Positions 26,319 through 33,873 of a DNA stretch of 59,721 bases are shown here, piece by piece. The stretch is taken from positions 1 to 59,721 of the forward strand of contig JAKPQH010000253.1 in NCBI GenBank assembly GCA_029580855.1, written 5' to 3'. The notes below the pieces were generated by a model. That model saw only the letters and a program-made list of their open reading frames with translations. It did no database searches and had not been told where the DNA came from. A program made the translations under genes and the position numbers. Numbering within the stretch: the first letter of the stretch is position 1; every line of letters begins with the position of its first letter. This DNA is from a bacterium (GTDB lineage Bacteria > Methylomirabilota > Methylomirabilia > Methylomirabilales > 2-02-FULL-66-22).

Positions 26319-27029
26319 TCAGCGTGCGGAAGACGATCGGGTCCGCACCAGGGGAGGCAGGTTGCTGTAGTGCGGGGTGCCATCGGGTCCCAGGCGTCGG
26401 TACACCGTGCCGGAGACCGAGCCGACCGTGGCCGCCGTGCGCCGCGCACGCACCGGCAGGACGTTGGCCTGTCCGTAGAGTCGAAGGACCCGCGACACGT
26501 ATAGCTGCGTTTCGGCGTACGGCGGAACCCCTTTGTAGCGCAGGACGGCGCCCTCGCCGGCATTGTACGCCGCGACGGCCAGGTGCAGCTGCCCGGGGAA
26601 CCGGTCCTGGAGAAACCGCAGGTGCCGGACGCCGCCGCGGATGTTTTCGGCTGGGTCGAACGCGTTGCCCACCGCGTAACGCCCCGCCGTTCCGGGCATG
26701 AGTTGCATCAGACCCTGGGCCCCTTTGCGCGAGACCGCACGCTGGTCGAAGTTCGACTCGGCGCGGATGATCGCCTTCACCAGCGCCGGATCGACTCCGT
26801 TTTCTGCGGCGATGCCGGAGATGAGTTCCGCGTACTGGCCGCGGTCCACGTTGGCGCCGGGCGGCAGCCCGAACGCCGGAAGCCAGCGGAAATCGGTTTT
26901 GGTCGGCGCATCCGTGTAATGGGCGGTGCCGGCGGCGTCCACGTACCCGTAGACCGCGGCCTCCGGACGGGGACCCGGGGTCAGCAGGAGCAGCCCCGAC
27001 ACAAGCCACGCGATCGCCATACGCCTCAT
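26319..27029 (-). CDS. Lytic murein transglycosylase (SLT domain) with N-terminal DUF4124-like segment
   Basis: 236 residues from ATG 27029. A hydrophobic signal segment (residues about 4-20, AWLVSGLLLLTPGP) is followed by YGYVDAAGTAHYTDAP, the small DUF4124 motif. The SLT domain has the catalytic glutamate in IIRAESNFDQRAVS, KGAQGLMQLMPGTA and AVAAYNAGEGAVLRYKG. It cleaves the glycan strands of peptidoglycan in the periplasm. A further GTVYRRLGPDGTPHYSN near the C-terminus echoes the DUF4124 motif. Confidence 0.9.
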   Translation of the reverse strand: MRRMAIAWLVSGLLLLTPGPRPEAAVYGYVDAAGTAHYTDAPTKTDFRWLPAFGLPPGANVDRGQYAELISGIAAENGVDPALVKAIIRAESNFDQRAVSRKGAQGLMQLMPGTAGRYAVGNAFDPAENIRGGVRHLRFLQDRFPGQLHLAVAAYNAGEGAVLRYKGVPPYAETQLYVSRVLRLYGQANVLPVRARRTAATVGSVSGTVYRRLGPDGTPHYSNLPPLVRTRSSSAR

Positions 27030-27161
27030 CGTGGGATGTCTATAGCAGACGGTTTTGCTTCTGGCAAGGCCGGGACGGCGTAGGCAAGAGGTCGCGGCGC
27101 AGGGGCAGGCATCCTGTGGTCGGATCTTGATTGGAGATCTTCGGGTGTACCCTGCGTCGGC

Positions 27162-27190
27162 GTGACATTTCCGAACGCCTCTGCTATAAG
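27162..27190 (+). promoter_or_regulatory. Predicted sigma-70 promoter for the Fe-ADH/UroD-family pair
   Basis: GTGACA (27162-27167), a 17-base spacer and TATAAG (27185-27190) precede the ATG at 27244. The spacing is ideal and the -10 box is good for this GC-rich DNA. Confidence 0.55.
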
Positions 27191-27243
27191 GTGACCGGAC
27201 CGCGGCCGACCGTCCCGACCCATGCCGCGCCAGGAGGTCTCCC

Positions 27244-28416
27244 ATGCAGCGATTCCAGTGTCCGGCGAACATCGTTACCGGCGACGGAACCGCCGGCGCC
27301 GTCGGTGCGGAGGCGCAGGCGCTGCGGATCGCGCGCGCGGTTCTCGTCACCGACAAGGTGCTCCGCGCGCAGACCGACAGCGTGTCCCGCGTCGTTGCCG
27401 CCGTACAAGCTGCCGGCGTTGCCGTGGAGGTTTTTGACGACGTGGAGCCCGATCCCCTGGTCGCCACCGCCCGGCGGAGCGCGGAGTTCGCGCGTCGCTT
27501 GGCGCCGGACGGCATCATCGGTCTGGGCGGCGGCAGCCCGCTGGACATCGCCAAGGCGACCGCGGCGATCCTGGCCAACGACACCCCGCTGGACCTGATG
27601 TGGGGCGTCGGCAACATTCCCAAACCGGCGCTCCCGATGATCCTGTTGCCGACCACGGCGGGGACCGGCAGCGAGGTGACGCCCAACTGTATTTTGACCG
27701 ATATCAAACCCGACGGCGGTCACATGAAGAAAGGGATCGTGAGCCCGCACATCCTCGCCCGGACGGCCATCGTGGACCCCCTGCTGACCGCGACGGCCCC
27801 GCCCGCCGTGACGGCCGCCACAGGCATGGACGCCCTGACCCACGCCATCGAGACCTACGTCTCCAAAAGCGCGCAGCCGCTGACGATGCCTCTGGCCCTG
27901 GAAGCGGTTCACCTCATCGGCAAGTACCTGCGCCGGGCCGTCGCCAACGGAAGCGATCTGGAGGCCCGGCGGAACATGGCCAACGCCAGCCTGCTGGCCG
28001 GGCTGGCCTTTGCCAACGGATTCCTGGGCGCGGTACACGCCATCGCCATGGCCATGGGCGGCCAGTTCAACGTACCCCACGGAATCGCAAACGCCCTGAT
28101 CCTCCCGTACGTCATGGAGTTCAACGAGATGGCCACGACGGAGAAGTTTGCCCGGATCGCCGCGGCGCTGGGCGAACCGATCCGGGGGCTGTCCGAGCGC
28201 GAGGCCGCCCGCCGCGCATCCGCCGCGGTGCATCAGCTTGTCACCGACGTCGGACTGCCGCACGTCCTGGCCGATGTCAAGATCCCGGAGGACAGGATCC
28301 CCGGCCTGGCCGAGGAGTCCTTCGGCAACCAGCGACTCTTGAAGAACAACCCCCGATCCGCCACAGTGCAGGATTTGACCCGGATCCTCGAATCCGCCGC
28401 AGGACTGACGCGCTGA
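27244..28416 (+). CDS. Iron-containing (group III) alcohol dehydrogenase
   Basis: 390 residues. VLVTDKVLRAQ, GLGGGSPLDIAKA, LPTTAGTGSEVTP and the metal-binding region GMDALTHAIETYVSK, HAIAMAMGGQFNVPHGIAN identify the Fe-ADH fold with its Asp and three His ligands. AGGAGG lies just ahead of the ATG. It is followed after 15 bases by a UroD-family gene, so the two are likely co-transcribed. Substrate is unknown; the family reduces aldehydes, lactaldehyde, 1,3-propanediol or phosphonate-derived aldehydes. Confidence 0.92.
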   Translation: MQRFQCPANIVTGDGTAGAVGAEAQALRIARAVLVTDKVLRAQTDSVSRVVAAVQAAGVAVEVFDDVEPDPLVATARRSAEFARRLAPDGIIGLGGGSPLDIAKATAAILANDTPLDLMWGVGNIPKPALPMILLPTTAGTGSEVTPNCILTDIKPDGGHMKKGIVSPHILARTAIVDPLLTATAPPAVTAATGMDALTHAIETYVSKSAQPLTMPLALEAVHLIGKYLRRAVANGSDLEARRNMANASLLAGLAFANGFLGAVHAIAMAMGGQFNVPHGIANALILPYVMEFNEMATTEKFARIAAALGEPIRGLSEREAARRASAAVHQLVTDVGLPHVLADVKIPEDRIPGLAEESFGNQRLLKNNPRSATVQDLTRILESAAGLTR

Positions 28417-28431
28417 CAGGAGACCCGCCCG

Positions 28432-29472
28432 ATGAACGACAGACAGTGGCAGACGCTGCAGGCCGTCATTCGTGGGGAGAAGGTGAGTCCGTTGCCGGTA
28501 GCCTTTATCATCGACAGCCCGTGGCTGCCGAAGTGGGCCGGCATGACGATCCTTGACTACTACACCAGCGAGGAGCGTTGGCTGGGCGCCAACTTCACGG
28601 CCATCGAGAGCTTCCCCGATTGCATCTTCCTCCCCGGTTTTTGGTCGGAGTACGGGATGTGCACCGAACCGTCCGCGTTTGGGGCCAAATGCCTCTTTTA
28701 CGAGAACGAATTCCCCTTCGCCGACAAGCTCATCCAGAGCCTGGACGACCTCGATCGGCTCACCACACCGGATCCGCGCCGCGACGGCTTGCTGCCGTTT
28801 GTCGTCAAACGCCTGAAGCACACTTTGCCGCGCCTCGAGGCGGCGGGGCACGCCGTCCGGTTCGCCGTCTCGCGCGGGCCGCTGAACATCGCGTCGTTCC
28901 TCATGGGCACCACCGAGTTCCTGATGGAGATGAAGGGCAGCCCGGACAAGGTCCACCGGCTGCTGCGCCTCGTCACGGGCTTCACCGCCGACTGGCTGGC
29001 ATATCAGCGCGAGTGCTTCCCGACCATCGACGGCGTGCTGCTCTTGGACGACATCGTCGGCTTCATCGGCGAAGACGATTACCGGGAGTTCGCGCAGCCG
29101 TATCTGAAAGAACTGTTCACCGGCCTGGGTGTCTCGGTTCGCTTCTTCCACAACGACTCGCCCTGCACGGCCTCCGCGCCGTATCTTTCCGACACGGGCA
29201 TCAACCTGTACAACATGGGCATCGACGTCGCGCTGAAAGATCTCCAGGCCTGGACGGACGGCACGGTCGTCCTCATGGGCAACATCCCGCCGCGGGATGT
29301 CCTGGCCGCCGGGACACCGACCGATGTGGAACGCGCCGTGGAAGAGCAGTTTCGCTCTTTGCCGGACACCCGTCGCATCCTCTTCTCTTGCGGCGGCGGC
29401 ATGCCCCCCAACGCCCCGACCGAAAACATCCGGACTCTCGCGGCCACCGTCCAGAGGTTGAGCAAACCCTAG
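28432..29472 (+). CDS. Uroporphyrinogen decarboxylase-family protein (methyltransferase-like)
   Basis: 346 residues with the UroD-type barrel pattern: a mid-protein GVLLLDDIVGFIGEDDYREF and the late VRFFHNDSPCTASAPYL, MGNIPPRDVL, ILFSCGGGMPP. The zinc-site H..C and terminal Cys pattern resembles MtaA/CmuA corrinoid-dependent methyltransferases more than true HemE. The N-terminal half has unusual aromatic segments (WLPKWAGMTILDYYTSEERW). No corrinoid protein is nearby. It is probably an O- or N-demethylating methyltransferase whose product may be handled by the adjacent dehydrogenase; this is inference. Confidence 0.75.
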   Translation: MNDRQWQTLQAVIRGEKVSPLPVAFIIDSPWLPKWAGMTILDYYTSEERWLGANFTAIESFPDCIFLPGFWSEYGMCTEPSAFGAKCLFYENEFPFADKLIQSLDDLDRLTTPDPRRDGLLPFVVKRLKHTLPRLEAAGHAVRFAVSRGPLNIASFLMGTTEFLMEMKGSPDKVHRLLRLVTGFTADWLAYQRECFPTIDGVLLLDDIVGFIGEDDYREFAQPYLKELFTGLGVSVRFFHNDSPCTASAPYLSDTGINLYNMGIDVALKDLQAWTDGTVVLMGNIPPRDVLAAGTPTDVERAVEEQFRSLPDTRRILFSCGGGMPPNAPTENIRTLAATVQRLSKP

Positions 29473-29737
29473 CCCGGTCGGCCTCCCCGCCCCTCAGCGC
29501 GCGGGTGTCGCACCGACCCCGATTCTTCCATCGCGGAATTGCGCTGCGCCGTGAAAACCACGCCCGCCCCACCGCGCCTCGCCTCGCTCCCGCCTGGATT
29601 ATACGGAAAGGGAAAAATCGCGCCATACGGAAACGGCGAATGTCAACGGCGGATGGTTCGACCCGGCGGATACGGCGTTCTGTGCCACAGCCGGATGAAA
29701 GGGGGAAAGCCAGAGCGCGGATGACCAGCGGGGGATT

Positions 29738-29783
29738 GGCTACACGCCCTTCGCGCCTCGGCGTTGGCGATGGGCGTGTAGCC
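29738..29783. terminator. Perfect inverted repeat between convergent genes, likely bidirectional terminator
   Basis: GGCTACACGCCC (29738-29749) and its exact complement GGGCGTGTAGCC (29772-29783) flank a 22-base loop with a smaller inner stem. It lies in the 428-base gap between the convergent UroD-family and M23 genes. There is no T run, so it could be a factor-assisted terminator or a REP-like element. Nothing else in the gap looks like a gene. Confidence 0.55.
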
Positions 29784-29900
29784 TCTTCCGCGCGTCCGAA
29801 GGTTCGGCCAAGCCCACGGCGCGCGTGCGTCCTGGAGGGCGCCAGGAGATTATCCGCCCGCGCATGACGCGTCGGACGCAAAACCGGTCCTGCCTCGCCA

Positions 29901-30848
29901 TCACGAGGAATTGTCGGCTTCTGCCGCGACGGCGAACGTGATGCCCGTGTTGTCCACCACGTACTTCATGGGGTTCGACGCAACCCCGTCCAGAAGCACC
30001 TCGTAGTGCACGTGCGGCCCGGTGGAGCGCCCGCTGTTCCCCACGTACGCGATGATCTCGCCCCGGCGGACCCGCTGCCGCGCGTGCACCCGGATCCTGC
30101 TGTTGTGCCCGTACGCCGTGGTAAACCCATGCCCGTGGTCGATGAAGACGACATTGCCGTATGAACCGGCGGGCCCCGCAAACCTGACGACTCCATCCGC
30201 CGTGGCCACCACGGGCGTGCCCTGGATGGCGGCGATGTCCATCCCTTCGTGAAACTCGCGCTTCCCCGTGAACGGCGATTTGCGGTAGCCATAGTCGGCC
30301 GTGACGAGACCCTTGACAGGAAGAATGGTCGGTGTGGCGGCCAGGACGGCGGTTTTTTTGTCGAGGTGCGTTTGCAGCTCCTTCAAGCTCTGCTCGCGAA
30401 AGGCGATCTCCTGCGCCAGTGTCGCGAGGTCTCCCCCCACCCAGTCCAACAGGCGCCCGCCACGTTCCCCCGCCGCTTTTTGAAGGGCCACCCGGGTTTC
30501 CGCATCGGCTCCACCTTGGGCCAGGACGACTTGGCCGGCCTCGGCCTTGTCGATCCCGAGCGCGACCCGGATCCGCCCGTCCAGCCGGCGGATCTTTGCG
30601 ATCTCGACTTCCATCCGTCGTATTTTCTCCGCCGTCGCGCTGTGTTCCCCGGCCTCGCGTCGGAGCCGCTTGAGCTCCAACATGCGAACGTTCAAATTGA
30701 CGTATTCGTACACAAAGAAGCTGAACCCGGCGAAGACCATGGCGGAAACCGACGCCAGGGCCCGTACGACGCTCTTGCTCACGTGAAGTTTTCGTGGAGC
30801 AGAGGATGCACCGGAAAGGACGAGGATTGTGTAGGTACTCTTGGCCAT
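29901..30848 (-). CDS. M23-family (LytM-type) peptidoglycan endopeptidase, membrane anchored
   Basis: 315 residues from ATG 30848 with AAGGAG upstream. A single membrane helix (about 28-50) is followed by a coiled-coil region rich in E, K and R, then the LytM domain. TADYGYRKSPFTGKREFHEG, with GMDIAAIQGTPVVA, carries the zinc His and Asp, and GRSTGPHVHYEVLLDG carries the HxH pair. All catalytic residues are present. It acts on cell-wall cross-links in the periplasm. The leader upstream is long and can fold. Confidence 0.92.
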   Translation of the reverse strand: MAKSTYTILVLSGASSAPRKLHVSKSVVRALASVSAMVFAGFSFFVYEYVNLNVRMLELKRLRREAGEHSATAEKIRRMEVEIAKIRRLDGRIRVALGIDKAEAGQVVLAQGGADAETRVALQKAAGERGGRLLDWVGGDLATLAQEIAFREQSLKELQTHLDKKTAVLAATPTILPVKGLVTADYGYRKSPFTGKREFHEGMDIAAIQGTPVVATADGVVRFAGPAGSYGNVVFIDHGHGFTTAYGHNSRIRVHARQRVRRGEIIAYVGNSGRSTGPHVHYEVLLDGVASNPMKYVVDNTGITFAVAAEADNSS

Positions 30849-31030
30849 CACCGACTCCTTGCGTGCGGGAGTTCGGAGCAGTGTTGCACCTGCCGAGTAT
30901 CGGCGTCGCAGGACTACGGATGCCCGCGCCCGCGGGTACCGGTTCTCGGCATGGATTCCCTCCCCGTTCTGCGGCGCGTCAGATACGCACGCCGGTCTCA
31001 CACACGCCTGTCGGAGACGCCGGGTGAGGC
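30849..31030 (-). promoter_or_regulatory. Structured leader of the M23 peptidase gene
   Basis: About 180 bases ahead of the peptidase start contain several pairings on the minus strand: TGCCGAG with CTCGGCA enclosing CCCGC-GGGC-GCGGG, and CTCC segments that could mask the AAGGAG ribosome site. Cell-wall hydrolase genes in other bacteria are often controlled by cyclic-di-AMP riboswitches. Some segments (ACGGGGAGG, TCCGAAC) faintly recall that class, but conserved blocks are missing, so the class is not assigned. Confidence 0.3.
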
Positions 31031-31149
31031 TGGAAAATGGATACACCATGCCAGATTCGTGGGTACGGCTCTTTGCACTTTTGCCGGACCTCGATGACTT
31101 CTACGATCAGCACCCCGAGGCAAACGACGCCGAAAATGACCTCGAACAT
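30979..31149 (-). CDS. Possible small membrane protein
   Basis: 56 residues from ATG 31149, starting MFEVIFGVVCLGVLIVEVIE, a clear hydrophobic helix, then a polar tail ending at 30979. A weak GGTGG lies ahead of the start. It overlaps the leader of the M23 gene on the same strand. No homology was recognised, and it could be a chance frame. Confidence 0.25.
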   Translation of the reverse strand: MFEVIFGVVCLGVLIVEVIEVRQKCKEPYPRIWHGVSIFQPHPASPTGVCETGVRI

Positions 31150-31475
31150 TTTTCCACCCCCCCTGGCCGACACCCGTCATGGTGACAGGATTTGTCACGC
31201 CCGCGATGGACTCTGCGATCTACATATCTCCCGCTGACCCGTAGCCCCTCTTGCAGCAACCGTTCCCGATTGCCCAGGGGTGCTTTTCCCGCCTCGGCGG
31301 AGCGCGCGCTTTTTTGTATACGTAGTTACCCTACCGAGAGATGAAAGGAGCGGTTTTCGTCTCCTCGTCGGACCCTGACCGGTGGGACCTGGGGGGGCGA
31401 CAAAAAGGCAGAGCGATCCAGCGCTTGGCGGGCGGACCACGAGCCTGGAAGCTAACCCGGCCAGACCAATGTTGG

Positions 31476-31685
31476 AGAAACGACAGCGCGGGCAGGGTCT
31501 GCGTGATGGCGGACGGCGGCGCCACCTACACCGAGATCCTCGGACTAAAGATGGACCCGGCCGCCCGGAGTACGGGCATCCGCTCGCGGCCGAACTCGAC
31601 GCTGGTCGATGACGGGGCGGTCTAGATCCTCAACGTGGAGCGGCCGGAAAAGCTCAGGGTGGGCGCGTCGAGTCCAAGTTGCGCC
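31476..31685 (+). pseudogene. Peroxiredoxin relic (C-terminal part)
   Basis: The plus-strand frame reads VCVMADGGATYTEILGLKMD, then RSTGIRSRPNSTLVDDGAV, an in-frame TAG (31623-31625), and ILNVERPEKLRVGASSP. This follows the Prx5/redoxin C-terminal pattern (ADG...LGLE.D....G.RS.R..MLVDDGVV..LNVE...) without the stop. The peroxidatic cysteine half is not recognisable upstream. It is a decayed gene; the rest of the 31174-31690 gap shows only a short GC hairpin with a T6 run near 31296-31317. Confidence 0.6.
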
Positions 31686-31689
31686 GGCC

Positions 31690-32811
31690 TTAGGGGAGGT
31701 ACTCTCCGCGCCGCATCCGCGCCATCTCCGTGGTAATCTTCTCTTTCGCCGCTGGGGGAAAGTTCCACTGCGCGTCTTCGGCCAGCAGTCGCTCCAGGTC
31801 CGGGATGACCATCAGATCGCGCGCGTCCTCGCTCGTGTATCCCCTCTCGCTGTCGGAAAGCGTGTTCCACCTGTTCACCAGCTTCTCCACGTCCACACCT
31901 TGCAACACCCGCCCGTAGATGTGCAAGGAGTCGGCGAAGTCCTTGTACCGCCCGACACGCACCTGTCTGCCTATCTTCGTGGAGAGCGCCTCCGCCCACT
32001 CCCGCTGCCAGAAGGTCATCGCGATGATGTTGTCGGCGGCGGCATTGAACAGGTCCCTCGACCGCCAGTGTGTATGCATGTGCAGATAGATCTGCCCGTG
32101 CGCATCTTCCGTACACCTCAGGGCAATCCGCTGAAGACACGGAAGGTCGCCCGTGATGTACTGGTCGATCTCGGGTACGAGAGTGATCGCCGTGGCGCGC
32201 CGGGTGATTGGGTCCTCCGCGAGTCTCCCCAGCATCCGTTCGACCTGATTGACGGTCCGGCCCTGGGATGCCGGATACGCGAACAGCCTCTGGTGGTAGG
32301 TGTACGGCCAGTACGTCTCTTTCGTCTCGTCGAACGTCCCCGCGGCCAGTTGCCGCTTCAACTCGTCCTGGTCCAGAATCCGATGATCCTTCACGCCCCA
32401 GCACGTCTCGGCGATGTACTTCCCGATCTCCACGCAGCTCGACTTTGGGAATCTCGGCTGGGCGTACGGATCGAGGATCTCGATCGCCGAGCTGACATCC
32501 AGGCTGGGCGGATCGGTGAAATTCCCCTGGGCGTTCCGCCGGTCGTACTGTGTTCGGATCCGGTACCCCCTGGCCAAGACCTCTCGCATGGCGCCATAGA
32601 CGGCCGACGGGACGCTCGGCGCCGACACCAGAATTGTGGCTATCCCGGCTTCATCGCGTGCGCCGTTGCTGGGATCGATACCCGGAGCATCCACGGCATC
32701 CCTCCCGTGAACCGGAGAACTCTGCGTCATCTCCACATGATCGAGACTTTCGGCCGGGACGCTATCAGCGGGCGCCCCGCCTGTCAAGCCGGGTGCCGAA
32801 GCCGAAGGCAT
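31690..32811 (-). CDS. Divergent thymidylate-synthase-family (ThyA superfamily) protein
   Basis: 373 residues. From about residue 170 the order of motifs follows ThyA: YTYHQRLFAYP, VNQVERMLGRLAEDPITRRA, and a cysteine in GDLPCLQRIAL (about C225, aligned with the nucleophile). WRSRDLF follows (phosphate Arg-Ser, about R250-D253), then AADNIIAM (Asn near 261) and DSLHIYG. The first 60 residues are low-complexity and the true start may be internal. It may methylate or hydroxymethylate a pyrimidine nucleotide using methylene-THF. Whether it is the cell's thymidylate synthase cannot be told. Confidence 0.7.
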   Translation of the reverse strand: MPSASAPGLTGGAPADSVPAESLDHVEMTQSSPVHGRDAVDAPGIDPSNGARDEAGIATILVSAPSVPSAVYGAMREVLARGYRIRTQYDRRNAQGNFTDPPSLDVSSAIEILDPYAQPRFPKSSCVEIGKYIAETCWGVKDHRILDQDELKRQLAAGTFDETKETYWPYTYHQRLFAYPASQGRTVNQVERMLGRLAEDPITRRATAITLVPEIDQYITGDLPCLQRIALRCTEDAHGQIYLHMHTHWRSRDLFNAAADNIIAMTFWQREWAEALSTKIGRQVRVGRYKDFADSLHIYGRVLQGVDVEKLVNRWNTLSDSERGYTSEDARDLMVIPDLERLLAEDAQWNFPPAAKEKITTEMARMRRGEYLP

Positions 32812-32959
32812 ACCTTATTTCCGCTTGCTGATTCCGGGCTTTCCCCGTAAGGTAGCTTGGCGGCGGGCGGCGCTGGGCCGCGAGCCCGGCGCGGGCACAG
32901 CGCAGCGGGTGAAGGTTTGGGCTGATCGCTGACCGCTAGCGCTTTCGAGGAGAATTGCC

Positions 32960-33754
32960 GTGGCTGAATCAGTTAACGAATTGTTCGGAGAGCTGGTCCG
33001 GATCATGGCTCGGCTCCGCGGCGAAAACGGTTGCCCGTGGGATCGGCAGCAAACCCACGCGAGCATCAAACCGTACTTCGTCGAGGAGACGTACGAGGTC
33101 CTGGAGGCGATAGACGACGGCGACGCGGGCAAGCTCTGCGAAGAGCTCGGCGACGTCCTGCTCCAGGTCGTCTTCCACGCCCGCATGGCGGAGGAGGCCG
33201 CCCTCTTCAGCATCGCGGATGTCGTTCGGGCGATCACGGAAAAACTGGTGCGCCGCCACCCCCACGTCTTCGGCGACGTCCAGGCCGACACGGCGCAGAA
33301 GGTTCTCTTCAACTGGGAGCAGATCAAGAAGACCGAGCGGCTGAACGCCCAGGGTCGCGCCTCGTTTCTGGACGGCGTGCCGCGGGAGTTACCGGCGCTC
33401 CTGCGCGCCCGTCGGCTGCAGGAGAAGGCCTCCCGGGTCGGGTTCGACTGGAAGGAGACCCGCGAGGTCGTCCGGAAGGTCGAGGAGGAGCTGGCCGAGC
33501 TGCGCGCCGCCATGGAGACCGAACGGCCGGAGCGCATGGAGGCGGAGCTGGGCGATCTGCTGTTCTCGTTGGTGAACCTCAGCCGCTTCATCGCCGTGGA
33601 CGCCGAGGAGGCCTTGCGCAAGACGATCGCGCGATTCATCGCGCGCTTCCAGTACATCGAGGAAGAGTTGGCGGACCGCGGCAGAACGGCGGCCCAGGTG
33701 ACGCTGGAGGAGTTGGACGCCCTGTGGGCCGAGGCGAAGGTCAAAGGACGTTAG
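32960..33754 (+). CDS. mazG: Nucleoside triphosphate pyrophosphohydrolase MazG
   Basis: 264 residues from GTG 32960, preceded by GAGGAG. It has two MazG repeats: ENGCPWDRQQTHASIKPYFV with EETYEVLEAI and EELGDVLLQVVFHA, then VEEELAELRAA with EAELGDLLFSLVNLSRF. The metal-binding EExxE/D pairs are intact in both. It degrades excess or aberrant NTPs. The DinG-type helicase follows on the same strand. Confidence 0.95.
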   Translation: MAESVNELFGELVRIMARLRGENGCPWDRQQTHASIKPYFVEETYEVLEAIDDGDAGKLCEELGDVLLQVVFHARMAEEAALFSIADVVRAITEKLVRRHPHVFGDVQADTAQKVLFNWEQIKKTERLNAQGRASFLDGVPRELPALLRARRLQEKASRVGFDWKETREVVRKVEEELAELRAAMETERPERMEAELGDLLFSLVNLSRFIAVDAEEALRKTIARFIARFQYIEEELADRGRTAAQVTLEELDALWAEAKVKGR

Positions 33755-33873
33755 ACAAGCCGCGAACCGGGAAGAGGTCAGCCGAGATAACGGCATACCC
33801 AACGGCGAGCGCGTGGCCGAGCTCGACTCGATCATTCCGGATTTCACCCCCTACGATAAGGTCGGCATTGCCC

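Noticed and set aside
30849..31030. Calling the M23 leader a cyclic-di-AMP riboswitch
   Set aside because: Only scattered matches to the class consensus; key conserved blocks are absent, so it is kept as an unassigned structured leader.
31623..31625. TAG in the peroxiredoxin piece as pyrrolysine
   Set aside because: The N-terminal half of the gene is missing, so decay is the simpler explanation.
33031..33873. Extending the helicase start upstream into mazG
   Set aside because: The extra 280 residues are an out-of-frame translation of mazG; the helicase similarity begins after 33874.
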